DNA from: a virus
DNA: 20,888 nt
Direction: 5' to 3' (one strand)
Virus record (IMG/VR): IMGVR_UViG_3300029319_000602
Coordinates: 618 to 21,505 of that record
Shown here: positions 6,998-15,395 of the stretch, piece after piece
How the letters are laid out: each line of letters begins with the position of its first letter
How positions within the stretch are numbered: the first letter of the stretch is position 1
Translations under genes and position numbers: made by a program
The notes under the pieces: generated by a model
Databases searched by the model: none
What the model saw: the letters and a program-made list of their open reading frames with translations, nothing else
Told to the model about the DNA's origin: nothing

Positions 6998-7231
6998 TTG
7001 TTCAATCAGATCCATGAGATAGTTTTTCATGGTAAAGGAGGCTTTGATTACCATACTGTATATAATTTTCCTATATGGTTACGTAATTATACCTTTCAAA
7101 AAATGAATGAACATTACGAAGAAGAATCTAAGGCTTATAAGAAAGCATCCGGTAAAAGTACTTCACCAGGAAGTATACCAAAAGGTCCTGCAATAAGGAA
7201 ACCTAACTATAGTACGAAGGCTCGCAAATAA
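6998..7231 (+). CDS. C-terminal extension of the gp26-like protein (separate frame)
   Basis: The frame is open from 6962 to 7231 and carries a well-organised domain: LFNQIHEIVFHGKGGF followed by TVYNFPIWLRNYTFQKMNEHY, then a charged, Lys-rich tail. The HE...GKGGF...VYN.PIWLR pattern resembles the C-terminal part of gp26/gp51-type baseplate assembly proteins of other T4-like phages, where it continues directly after a segment like NFLWPD. Here that segment ends the preceding ORF. There is no ATG before the domain, only TTG at 6998, eight bases after the upstream stop, without any ribosome binding site. I think it is more likely made as a frameshift fusion than as a 77-residue protein of its own. 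The stop codon lies inside the loop of a terminator hairpin. Confidence 0.65.
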   Translation: MFNQIHEIVFHGKGGFDYHTVYNFPIWLRNYTFQKMNEHYEEESKAYKKASGKSTSPGSIPKGPAIRKPNYSTKARK

Positions 7232-7241
7232 GCGAGCTTTT
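7217..7241 (+). terminator. Intrinsic terminator before the tape measure gene
   Basis: GCTCGC (7220-7225) pairs with GCGAGC (7232-7237), extended by A-T/G-T pairs on both sides and followed by TTTT (7238-7241). The loop contains the TAA stop of the preceding ORF (7229-7231). The T run is short, so termination may be partial. A promoter-like motif starts 3 bases later. Confidence 0.7.
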
Positions 7242-7243
7242 GC

Positions 7244-7254
7244 TATTTATACTA
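7244..7254 (+). promoter_or_regulatory. TATTTATA promoter-like motif (tape measure gene)
   Basis: TATTTATACTA starts 24 bases before the tape measure ATG and directly follows the terminator at 7217-7241. It matches the motif found before the sheath, tube, gp26-like and 65-residue protein genes. Confidence 0.5.
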
Positions 7255-7267
7255 TATAGCAATACGT

Positions 7268-10200
7268 ATGGCTACTAATCAAGATAAAGAAAACGAAAAG
7301 GAAATTACCAGACAAAAAGCTGAGCAAGATAAGCTCAACAAGGAAGCTGTTAGGGATACTAAAAAGATTTCTGATAATACTAAGGATACAGGTAATAACT
7401 ATAAAGTTATTAATAATGAATTCCAAAGTTATGCAGACGCTATTCGTGCAGCTAATGTAGAAATACAAGGTTCTAATAAATCATTAAATGATGCTAAAAA
7501 AGCATATAATGATCTTACTTCACTTGCAACCCAATTAGCCAGAAACCAACAAGATTTAGGTGATTTATCTAAAAAAGAATTAAATGATATAATAGAGAAA
7601 TCTAAAGCAAGACGTGCTGATATCAAAGATGCTGCTATGGGTATGCAGCAAGAACTGGCATCACTTAAAAAGAAAATTGACGATGGTGGTAAATTAACCA
7701 AAGTTGAACAAACCAGGAAAGATCAAATATTAGCTTTATTAAAAGCTACAGGTGAAAGTTTAGAATTAGAAGAAAGTATTACTAAAGAAGCTGAAGAACA
7801 GCTTAAACTTGAAGAAAAAATATCTGAAAAAGCAGGTTTAACAGGAGATATTCTCAAATCTGCTCAAGGAGTTCTTCAAAAAATGGGATTCGAATCCAAG
7901 ATAGTTGGAGATGCAATCGCTAACGCAAACGCTGAAATGCGTAAAATGGTTCTTGAAGCTGAAAAGAATGGAACTGAAATAAGTAAAGCTGACGTAATGT
8001 TTAAAGGACTTGGTACTACTGTATCAGGTTTAAGTAAAGCATTAATGGATCCTCTAGCAATAATTGGTTTTTTCGTTGCTGCTATTGGTAAAGCTGATAA
8101 AAGAATTACAGGTTTACAGAAAAGACTTGGTTTAAGTAGAGATGCTGCGAGAGGTATTAACATGGAGATGGCAGGAGTTGCTGCTGCTTCCGGTAATGCG
8201 TTTATTACTTCAGATAGATTATTAAAGACTTTTAGTGCTCTTACAGACGAAATCGGAATGTCAGCAAGAGTATTTAGTAATGATGCTCTTAAGTCAGCTA
8301 CTATATTAACTGAAAAACTTCATATGTCTGCAGGTGAAGCTAGAGTATTAACTCAAGCAATGCAAGCTAATGGACAAGCATCTGAAGCTACATTATCATC
8401 CGTAGGAGATCAAGTTACTGAGTTTAATAAGCAGAATAAAACTATGTTTAGCACAAAGGATATTTTATCCGATGTAGCTAACGTCTCTAAAGCAACTTTA
8501 TTAACTAATAAGAGTAATGTTAATGCATTAGCAGCCGCTGCAACAGAAGCAAGGAAATTAGGGATGAACCTAAATCAAGTAGAAGCTATTGGTGAATCAT
8601 TATTAGATTTTGAATCTTCTATAGCAGCTGAAATGGAAGCTCAATTAATGTTAGGTAAAAATATTAATTTGAGTAAAGCTAGAGAAGCAGCATTGACAGG
8701 TGATACCGAAACTCTTACTAAAGAAATAGGTAAACAAGAAGCTATATTCCAAGCATTTAGAAGCGGTAACGTATTACAGCAACAAGCAGCTGCAAAAGCT
8801 CTTGGTATGAGCAGAGAAGAATTAGCTGGAATGGTTCATCAACAAGAATTAGTTAAATTAGGAGCTGAAGGATTTAAAGACGCATATGGAGAATCAGCTT
8901 ACGAACAGTTACAGGCTCAAACAGCTCAAGATAAATTTAATGATATACTAAACAAAACGATGGGCTTGATAGCCGATTTAGTTACACCTTTTATGCCTTT
9001 AGTAGATATTATTACTAAAATTCTTAAAATTCCTTTCTTACCTCAATTTTTAGCTATAGGAGTAGCTATAAAAGCAGTAGGAGGTAATCTTACCGGGGTA
9101 GTGGGTGGAATAGGAAAGATGAGTAAAGGGTTACTGAATGCTGCTAAAAATTCTAAAGGTCTTCTTAAGAATATGGTAGAAATGGCTAAAAATAAATTGA
9201 TGGGTGAAAAAATCGGCGGTCAATTTATAAAAGGTGGAGGTAGAGCACCAGCAGGAGCTAGAGCAGGTATTACAGGTAAAGGAGGATTATTAGGAGGATT
9301 AAAAGAAAAAATTACCCCAGGTAAAGAATCGAAACTACCTTCGATGGATAAAACTAAAGACATTACTAAAAATACTAAAGGTGTTTCTCCTAAATTAGGA
9401 AAGAGTATCAAAGAATTTTTAACAGGGTTAGGTGATGGATTAGCTCATATTGGTGGAAAATTTGGAAAAGTAGTTGCAGGTGGAATTGCACTTGGTATAG
9501 CCGGTGCTGCATTAGGAGGAGGTTTTGCTGTAGCATTAAAACTATTACCAGATGTTGATCCAGCAACAATATTAGCATTTGCAGGAGGATTATCAGCATT
9601 AGGATTTTCTTTAGCGGCAGTAGGTAAAGTAGCTTCAGGAGCTATAAAAGGAGCATTAGCATTATCTATAATGTCAATTGGATTAATTCCAGCGGCATAT
9701 GCATTCTCTCTTTTAGCAGGAGTTGATCCAGGTGCTATAATAGCTTTCGCTTTAGCATTACCTATCTTAGGTTTATCAATATTAGGTTTAGGAGCAGTAG
9801 TAGCTGGCCCTGGTTTAATACTATTTGGAGCTGGAATTGCGGGGTTACTTGCCTTAGGTGCAGCTGTTATACCTTTAGCAGCAGCATTCGCTCAATTAAA
9901 AAATGTAGATATTGAAGGTTCAATAGGAGGAATATTATCATTAGGAAGTGCAGCAGCAAGTATGATAGCGGCAGGAGCAGGATTAGCAGCGTTAGGAGGA
10001 GGATTAATGGCATTAAGTGTGGGAGCATTATTCTCAGGACCTGGTCTTGGTATGTTAAAGGAATTAGGTTCTATTGGTGGTAGTCTTCAAGCAGCAGGTG
10101 CCGGAGTAAGAGCATTAGCAGAAAATATAGGGCTTTTAAAAGATAATCTTAATGAACTAGAGGTAGAAAAATTAAATGAATTACAAGGGTTAATAACTAC

Positions 10201-10408
10201 AGCAGCAATAGCAGCACCTATGTTAGCATTAGCTGGAGGTTTAGGACAAATGGTAGCAGGTATTACAGGAGGTCAATCAGGAGGTAATGATGCTGTAGCA
10301 GCTAAGTTAGATGAATTAATAGCGGTTGTTAAAGAAGGTGGTGATGTATTTATTGACGGTAGTAAAGCAGGTAATGCATTAGTATTAGCTTCAAGTAAAA
10401 GTTCATAA
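7268..10408 (+). CDS. Tail tape measure protein
   Basis: A 1046-residue protein with the standard tape-measure layout: an N-terminal Lys/Glu-rich, coiled-coil part (1-200), an Ala-rich helical middle (about 270-560), a Gly/Lys-rich linker (630-720) and a long hydrophobic stretch (730-1000) with several probable membrane-spanning helices, of the kind inserted in the host membrane at injection. It sits after tube and chaperone genes as expected, taking the place of T4 gp29 (590 residues) though much longer. Using the usual 0.15 nm per residue for a stretched helical ruler, tail length would be about 150-160 nm. The hydrophobic part contains three imperfect copies of an LL..VDP..I.aF...L..LG.S unit. 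A peptidase domain was not recognised. Start: the first ATG after a promoter-like element. Confidence 0.9.
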   Translation: MATNQDKENEKEITRQKAEQDKLNKEAVRDTKKISDNTKDTGNNYKVINNEFQSYADAIRAANVEIQGSNKSLNDAKKAYNDLTSLATQLARNQQDLGDLSKKELNDIIEKSKARRADIKDAAMGMQQELASLKKKIDDGGKLTKVEQTRKDQILALLKATGESLELEESITKEAEEQLKLEEKISEKAGLTGDILKSAQGVLQKMGFESKIVGDAIANANAEMRKMVLEAEKNGTEISKADVMFKGLGTTVSGLSKALMDPLAIIGFFVAAIGKADKRITGLQKRLGLSRDAARGINMEMAGVAAASGNAFITSDRLLKTFSALTDEIGMSARVFSNDALKSATILTEKLHMSAGEARVLTQAMQANGQASEATLSSVGDQVTEFNKQNKTMFSTKDILSDVANVSKATLLTNKSNVNALAAAATEARKLGMNLNQVEAIGESLLDFESSIAAEMEAQLMLGKNINLSKAREAALTGDTETLTKEIGKQEAIFQAFRSGNVLQQQAAAKALGMSREELAGMVHQQELVKLGAEGFKDAYGESAYEQLQAQTAQDKFNDILNKTMGLIADLVTPFMPLVDIITKILKIPFLPQFLAIGVAIKAVGGNLTGVVGGIGKMSKGLLNAAKNSKGLLKNMVEMAKNKLMGEKIGGQFIKGGGRAPAGARAGITGKGGLLGGLKEKITPGKESKLPSMDKTKDITKNTKGVSPKLGKSIKEFLTGLGDGLAHIGGKFGKVVAGGIALGIAGAALGGGFAVALKLLPDVDPATILAFAGGLSALGFSLAAVGKVASGAIKGALALSIMSIGLIPAAYAFSLLAGVDPGAIIAFALALPILGLSILGLGAVVAGPGLILFGAGIAGLLALGAAVIPLAAAFAQLKNVDIEGSIGGILSLGSAAASMIAAGAGLAALGGGLMALSVGALFSGPGLGMLKELGSIGGSLQAAGAGVRALAENIGLLKDNLNELEVEKLNELQGLITTAAIAAPMLALAGGLGQMVAGITGGQSGGNDAVAAKLDELIAVVKEGGDVFIDGSKAGNALVLASSKSS
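9542..10042 (+). repeat. Three imperfect hydrophobic repeats in the tape measure protein
   Basis: The encoded protein has three related units anchored by VDP or VDI at residues 763, 819 and 880 (spacing 56 and 61). The pattern is LL..VDP..I.AF...L..LG.SL...G, followed by a Gly/Ala-rich hydrophobic helix. The third copy is more divergent. DNA identity between the copies is limited, so this is an old duplication or selected pattern. Confidence 0.6.
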
Positions 10409-10410
10409 GC

Positions 10411-10421
10411 TATTTATAATA
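10411..10421 (+). promoter_or_regulatory. TATTTATA promoter-like motif (baseplate gene block)
   Basis: TATTTATAATA begins 34 bases before the ATG of the 65-residue gene, just after the tape measure stop codon. It could drive the block of six tail and baseplate genes from 10445 to 16439, in which no further promoter-like motif is seen between genes. Confidence 0.5.
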
Positions 10422-10444
10422 AACTAAATTTAAATTTTTTAATC

Positions 10445-10642
10445 ATGGGAATATTAGATAAATTACAAAAAGGAGTAAGTGCTTTAGGTTTATCTGGTTT
10501 GACACCAGAAAACAGAGCAGGTGCTAGTTCAGAATCACAACTACATGCTCAAGGTAGTAAACCTACTATTATGAAAGGAGAGCATTCAGTATTTGATTTA
10601 GACGGTGCAACTCCTGAAAAGTATCAGAATCCAGAAAAGTAA
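10445..10642 (+). CDS. Small tail-region protein, unknown function
   Basis: A 65-residue protein with an amphipathic N-terminal helix (GILDKLQKGVSALGLSGLTP) followed by a Ser/Gln/Glu-rich tail and FDLDGATPEKYQNPEK at the end. No family was recognised. It lies between the tape measure gene and a baseplate gene, 9 bases ahead of the latter, and follows a TATTTATA element, so it is very likely a late, tail-related protein. Codon use resembles the neighbours, which argues for a real gene. It might be a small virion component or an assembly aid; the sequence does not decide. Confidence 0.7.
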   Translation: MGILDKLQKGVSALGLSGLTPENRAGASSESQLHAQGSKPTIMKGEHSVFDLDGATPEKYQNPEK

Positions 10643-10651
10643 TAATACATT

Positions 10652-12967
10652 ATGCCGCAGGGGCCTTTAATATCTTTAACTAGCGATTTACGCAGCCTGT
10701 CTAATACTGAATTCAATACTCAAGAACCTTTCGTTAAGAAGGGTCTACCTGAGTATAATGAAGATGGACCTCGCACAACTCAGTTAAATGCAAGAACTGA
10801 TGATGTAAAGAGAATAACTAAGTTAATCACAAGTTCTAAACCTGGTAGAAAATTTACTACTAATTTAGGACTTTTAACAGCAACTACTCAGCAAGGTGAT
10901 CTTTTAAAGAAAGCATTAGGTACGGTTGGTAATACTGCTAAAGTCATAGGAGCTACTTTAGCTCAAGTTCCAGTAAATGGTACTGGGACCCACTTAATCT
11001 ATGGCTTTAATGGATTTACCTACCTTAAAAACCCTACAGATGGTGATGCTGATGGAGGTAACTTTAAAAAGTTTATGAAGAATAACCTCGGTATAGGAGA
11101 TACTGGGGGTATCAAAGGAGCAGGAAATGCAATCAACGGTAAACCTATTGGTAATACTAACGAAGAATACGATGGGCTAGGAGGTTCTAATACTTTTAAA
11201 CCATCAGCCGCTTCCTTATTTTATGACGGTAAAAATCTAACTGTTAGTAGCAAGTTTGATTTAAGACCAGGTAATGATCAGTTTGGGGGTGCAGTTGGTG
11301 CTACAGCACTTGGAAAAGAACTTATAAGCGGTATAGGACAAGGAGCTAAAGCTATTGGTAAATTTTTAGGGATAGGAAAAGATAAAACTAATGTTGTAGG
11401 AAGCTCTGACGCAGATGGAGGAGATAAAACAACTGGAGTTGAAGGATATACAGGTATAAGTGATGTATATGCTAAAATTAAATCAACAACAGTTAAAAGA
11501 AGTGACAAAGGTTCTAAAAATTATAGTTTAAGTAAATTAAATAATCCTCAGTTAAGTAACGAAGAGTTTGTACCAGGAGGAAGTGCAGCAACTCTTATTA
11601 ATAAAGATAGGAAAGATTTAAGTAATGAAGTTGAATTAGTAAAGAAAAAAGACGCTCCTGAAACAAGTCCTAGACCAGGTCAATACGGGGCAGGAATGGC
11701 TGCTTTGGCAATGGCTGCTGCTGAAACAGCATCTCAATTAGAACCTAATACTTATACTAAACAAGATGGAAGATCTTTAGTTAAACAAGCACAAGATTTT
11801 GACGGAAAAAAGAGAGCTAAAAATGAAGAAGCTGCAGCACAAGGAACAACATCTGAATCAGAAGAAAGTGATACTATACCTACTGGTAATTTAATACCTA
11901 CAAAAAATACTCCTACTATAGATGGTAGAACTAATGAAAAAATAAATACAGAATTAGCAGAACATCCTGAGAGTAGATTAAAAGAAGGAACTAAAAAGTT
12001 TCAAGAAAAAAATCTACAAGATGAAGAAGGAAATGAAAAGACTAAATACTTAAATAAAAATGCTTTAGATGATAGAAAAGATCCTAATAGCTTTATAAGT
12101 ATAACTGACGAAAATGTACCTGATGATAAAAGACAAATACCTAGACCTGAAACAGATGGTACTTTCACATATGATGCAAATAACCGTTTACAAGGAGGTA
12201 AAGATATTTCTCTTTCTGTAGATGAACAAAAAAATATTAAATCTAATTTTACTCCTAAAACTAAAGAACAAAGAGAAAAAGTAGCTAATTTTAAAACTGC
12301 ATATGTACCTAAAGGTGGAAGTAAAAATTATATAACCGATCCTTTATTTATTCCTACTAAAAGGAAAATGCGAGATCAATCTACACCTAATGCTAACCCA
12401 GTAGATTATATAAATAAGTTAGCTGAATCTGCTTCTGAAAATGTAGAAGCAAAAAAATCTCAAATTATACCTTTTGAATTCAAAGTAATGGAAGGTGATG
12501 ATACTAATAATTTTTTATACTTTAGAGCATTTTTAGATTCATTAAGTGATAACTATACAGGAGATTGGCAAGGTACTAAATATGTAGGTAGAGCCGAAGA
12601 TGTTTATAATTATACTGGTTTTTCAAGAGATGTTTCTTTTGCATTTAAAATAGCTGCTTTATCTAAAGACGAATTAAAACCTTTATATAAAAAAATTAAC
12701 TTATTAGCAGGTACTACTGCTCCTACTTATAATTCAAATGGAGCATTTATGAGAGGAACTTTAACTAGAATAACAATAGGTGATTATTTAAAAGAGACTA
12801 ATGGGTTTATTAAATCAGTAGGTTTATCATGGGATGTAGCTTATCCTTGGGAAATAGATTTAGAAGATAGTGGTGAATTAAAAGTACCTCATATACTTAA
12901 TGTAGATATTGCATTTACTCCTATTCATAACTTTGCACCTACTACAAGAGGAACATATATTGGATAA
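10652..12967 (+). CDS. Baseplate/tail-tube junction protein, gp48/gp54-like C-terminal domain
   Basis: A 771-residue structural protein. The C-terminal domain (about 604-771) shows FRAFLDSLSDNYTGDW, then YVGRAEDVYNYTGFSRDVSFAFKI, LYKKINLL, a Pro-Tyr turn, TIGDYLKETNGFIKSV and PWEIDL. This is typical of a group of T4-type baseplate proteins that I compare with the tail-tube initiators gp48/gp54; in T4 those genes follow the ruler gene as here. The N-terminal 130 residues (with THLIYGFNGFTYLKN) look folded. Between them lies a long Lys/Glu/Asn-rich, low-complexity stretch (about 250-600) that is probably disordered. The first codons (ATGCCGCAGGGGCCT) are unusually GC rich. The end overlaps the next gene by 1 base. 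The exact T4 counterpart is not certain. Confidence 0.7.
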   Translation: MPQGPLISLTSDLRSLSNTEFNTQEPFVKKGLPEYNEDGPRTTQLNARTDDVKRITKLITSSKPGRKFTTNLGLLTATTQQGDLLKKALGTVGNTAKVIGATLAQVPVNGTGTHLIYGFNGFTYLKNPTDGDADGGNFKKFMKNNLGIGDTGGIKGAGNAINGKPIGNTNEEYDGLGGSNTFKPSAASLFYDGKNLTVSSKFDLRPGNDQFGGAVGATALGKELISGIGQGAKAIGKFLGIGKDKTNVVGSSDADGGDKTTGVEGYTGISDVYAKIKSTTVKRSDKGSKNYSLSKLNNPQLSNEEFVPGGSAATLINKDRKDLSNEVELVKKKDAPETSPRPGQYGAGMAALAMAAAETASQLEPNTYTKQDGRSLVKQAQDFDGKKRAKNEEAAAQGTTSESEESDTIPTGNLIPTKNTPTIDGRTNEKINTELAEHPESRLKEGTKKFQEKNLQDEEGNEKTKYLNKNALDDRKDPNSFISITDENVPDDKRQIPRPETDGTFTYDANNRLQGGKDISLSVDEQKNIKSNFTPKTKEQREKVANFKTAYVPKGGSKNYITDPLFIPTKRKMRDQSTPNANPVDYINKLAESASENVEAKKSQIIPFEFKVMEGDDTNNFLYFRAFLDSLSDNYTGDWQGTKYVGRAEDVYNYTGFSRDVSFAFKIAALSKDELKPLYKKINLLAGTTAPTYNSNGAFMRGTLTRITIGDYLKETNGFIKSVGLSWDVAYPWEIDLEDSGELKVPHILNVDIAFTPIHNFAPTTRGTYIG

Positions 12968-13269
12968 TGGGAAGATATAGTAACATAGAAATAAAAAAAG
13001 ATTTAAAAGGCAGAAGATATTATTTGAATTCTGTTTATCCTGATATACCGTTATCTGAAGACGATATATACGTTATTACAACAGGAGGAGACAGATATGA
13101 TACTTTAGCTCAACAGTTTTACGGAGATAGTTCTTATTGGTGGATAATCGCCTCAGCAAATACTTCTAAAACCGACGGGCTTGTCTGTAAACCTGGGGTT
13201 CAGTTGAGAATACCAGATAATCCATTAAAGCATCAAACTGCTTATGAAGAACTAAATCGAACTAGGTAA
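12967..13269 (+). CDS. gp53: LysM baseplate wedge protein (T4 gp53-like)
   Basis: A 100-residue protein whose residues 34-84 form a LysM-like fold: YVITTGGDRYDTLAQQFYGD, then WWIIASAN, then the closing PGVQLRIP. Small LysM proteins of this type are baseplate components: T4 gp53 joins neighbouring wedges, and P2 gpX has a related domain. The N-terminal 30 residues are basic. One-base overlaps (TAATG) link it to both neighbours, so the three baseplate genes are probably translated together. It has one Cys (74). An alternative name is tail protein X; the T4-like setting favours gp53. Confidence 0.82.
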   Translation: MGRYSNIEIKKDLKGRRYYLNSVYPDIPLSEDDIYVITTGGDRYDTLAQQFYGDSSYWWIIASANTSKTDGLVCKPGVQLRIPDNPLKHQTAYEELNRTR

Positions 13270-15392
13270 TGTCATCAATCGGAGGATCAATAAGTACTAA
13301 CGTCACTGCTCAGTTAAGAGAAAGACAAAAGATTTTTGATAAAAAAACTAAAGATGAAAAAGATCTTAGATTTTTATCTTCGAAATCAGCATGGATATTA
13401 ATGAGATCGAGTGTTGATACTATTTCAGAAACTGCATCTCTTCAAGCATTTACTAATACAGCTAATAGAAAAAGTAGCGGAGATAATTCTAATGCTAAAA
13501 ATTATAAATTAGGTAACGCTCCTAATAGAGCAGGAGTTGGAGGAAATAATGCTTTATACTCTACTGATAGTCTGTACGGGTATAGACCTAAACCAGGTAT
13601 AACTAGTTTATCAGTACAATCAAAAAATACTTTTGGTACTTTACTTGAAGCAGTAGTAAAATTTAAAGTATTTTCTATAGATGATTTCAATATAATTGAA
13701 AAACTTTATTTTAGACCAGGTTATAGTATGTTATTAGAGTGGGGTAATAGTGTGTACGTTGACAATGGCGGAAATATTCAATATGCTTCAGCGGCTAATG
13801 CTATTAGTGATACTGTTTTCTTTAGTCCAAAATCTTTTAATAAAATGGACGAGTTAGTCCAACAAAAACGATTACAGTTTGACGGTAACTATGATGGAAT
13901 GTTTGGTTATGTAGTTAATTTTGATTGGAATTTTAATAATGACGGTTCCTATGACTGTAGTGTAAAGATACTATCTAGAGGTTCAGTATTGGAAGGACTT
14001 AAGGGTGCTAAAATGACTGATATTATTCCTTCGTCTGAAATTAAATCTGATGAAAAAGAAGATGAAGTAGAAGAAGAAACTAAATCACTTTTTCATTATA
14101 TAGTTGAAAGAGGTACTGATAACTTAAATAATTACGGAGGAGCTAAAGTAAAGAGTTTAAAAGAAGCTTTAAGAGGAAATGATGCAAATACTGTCGCAAA
14201 TAAATTAAGGGGAGATGTAGATATTTTTATGATGCATCAAGAAGATAAAGAAGGAGCTGAAATAGATATATTTTTCATGCCTTTAAGAGGTTTATTAATG
14301 ATTTATAATTCATTTATAGCATTATCTAACCCAGGAAAATCTGCAGATGCTTTATTTGTTACTAGAGGAGTTAACAATAAACATTCTATGTCTGATGTTT
14401 CTTTTTCAATCGACCCTTCTATATGTGTATTACCTTACCCTCCTTCTAGCAATCCTGATTTTAAAGAATGTAAATTAAGACCTAAAAAAATGAAAGACCT
14501 TCATAGTAGGATGCAAGGTTATGTAGGAGGAAAATCAAAAAATGTATTAGATATAATGGTCTGTAGCACTACTATAAAAGCAGTAGCCGAGCAATTTATG
14601 GTTGGTGATATAAATGAAAATAAAGGAATGATGGACTTTATACAAGGTATACTTGGCCAGATTAATGAAGCATTAGGAGGAGTTCCTGAATTAGATGTTG
14701 CTTATCACCATGAAGGAGATTATAAAGGTAAGTTTACTATAGTTGATAGAAATGGTCAAAAGGCTAAAAATCCTGCCCAGATAGATGTATTTGGATTAAG
14801 TTCTACTGTTTTCGGTCTCAATGTAAGTAGTAAGATTAGCTCTAATATAGCAAATCAAGTAGCTATAGCAGCTCAAAGTACAAAGTCTGCAACTTCTCAG
14901 GAAGATTTATCCGTAATGATGAATTGGAATAGAGGAGCTATAGATAGACATATGCCTATCAAAGAACAAGGAGAAGCTAAAACCCCTGATGATACTAATT
15001 CGGCAGCTAAAGCAGCAGATAGAAGGAAAAAATTTGTAGAAGGCTTTGAAGAAGTATATGATAATTTTAATAATAAAGGAAATAAAAACTTTGACCCAGC
15101 TTTTTTAACTAAGTTTAGAGCAGATGCAACAGCTGAACTAGTAAAATATAAAGCTACTAAATCTAAATCTGATCCTACTTTAGGAGTAGTACCAGTAGAA
15201 TTAAGTATGGATTTAGACGGTATACAAGGATTTGTAATAGGAAGTAGTTTTAAAATAAATAAAGGAATACTACCTTCAAAGTATGATCGATTTGGCTTTA
15301 TAATTACAGGAGTTAGTCACGAGATAGGAACAGATATGAAATGGAAAACTAGTGTAGGAACTCAATTTTATCCTTTAAAAAACGCAACATAA
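13269..15392 (+). CDS. Baseplate hub-like structural protein
   Basis: A 707-residue protein that I place in the baseplate hub on pattern and position. The segment LYFRPGYSMLLEWGNSVYVD (147-166) matches the PG..vllEWG pattern common in hub proteins of marine T4-type phages, and FDWNFNNDGSYDCSVKILSRG is the next strand pair. The C-terminal part (about 640-707) reads GIQGFVIGSSFKIN...LPSKYDRFGFIITGVSH...W.T, the shape of a gp27/gpD-type hub barrel. A Glu/Lys-rich loop (about 255-275) interrupts the middle. Hub proteins bind the end of the tube and hold the spike. Whether it replaces gp27, or gp27 plus part of gp5, cannot be told; no lysozyme motif is seen. It overlaps the gp53-like gene by 1 base. 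Confidence 0.65.
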   Translation: MSSIGGSISTNVTAQLRERQKIFDKKTKDEKDLRFLSSKSAWILMRSSVDTISETASLQAFTNTANRKSSGDNSNAKNYKLGNAPNRAGVGGNNALYSTDSLYGYRPKPGITSLSVQSKNTFGTLLEAVVKFKVFSIDDFNIIEKLYFRPGYSMLLEWGNSVYVDNGGNIQYASAANAISDTVFFSPKSFNKMDELVQQKRLQFDGNYDGMFGYVVNFDWNFNNDGSYDCSVKILSRGSVLEGLKGAKMTDIIPSSEIKSDEKEDEVEEETKSLFHYIVERGTDNLNNYGGAKVKSLKEALRGNDANTVANKLRGDVDIFMMHQEDKEGAEIDIFFMPLRGLLMIYNSFIALSNPGKSADALFVTRGVNNKHSMSDVSFSIDPSICVLPYPPSSNPDFKECKLRPKKMKDLHSRMQGYVGGKSKNVLDIMVCSTTIKAVAEQFMVGDINENKGMMDFIQGILGQINEALGGVPELDVAYHHEGDYKGKFTIVDRNGQKAKNPAQIDVFGLSSTVFGLNVSSKISSNIANQVAIAAQSTKSATSQEDLSVMMNWNRGAIDRHMPIKEQGEAKTPDDTNSAAKAADRRKKFVEGFEEVYDNFNNKGNKNFDPAFLTKFRADATAELVKYKATKSKSDPTLGVVPVELSMDLDGIQGFVIGSSFKINKGILPSKYDRFGFIITGVSHEIGTDMKWKTSVGTQFYPLKNAT

Positions 15393-15395
15393 AAA

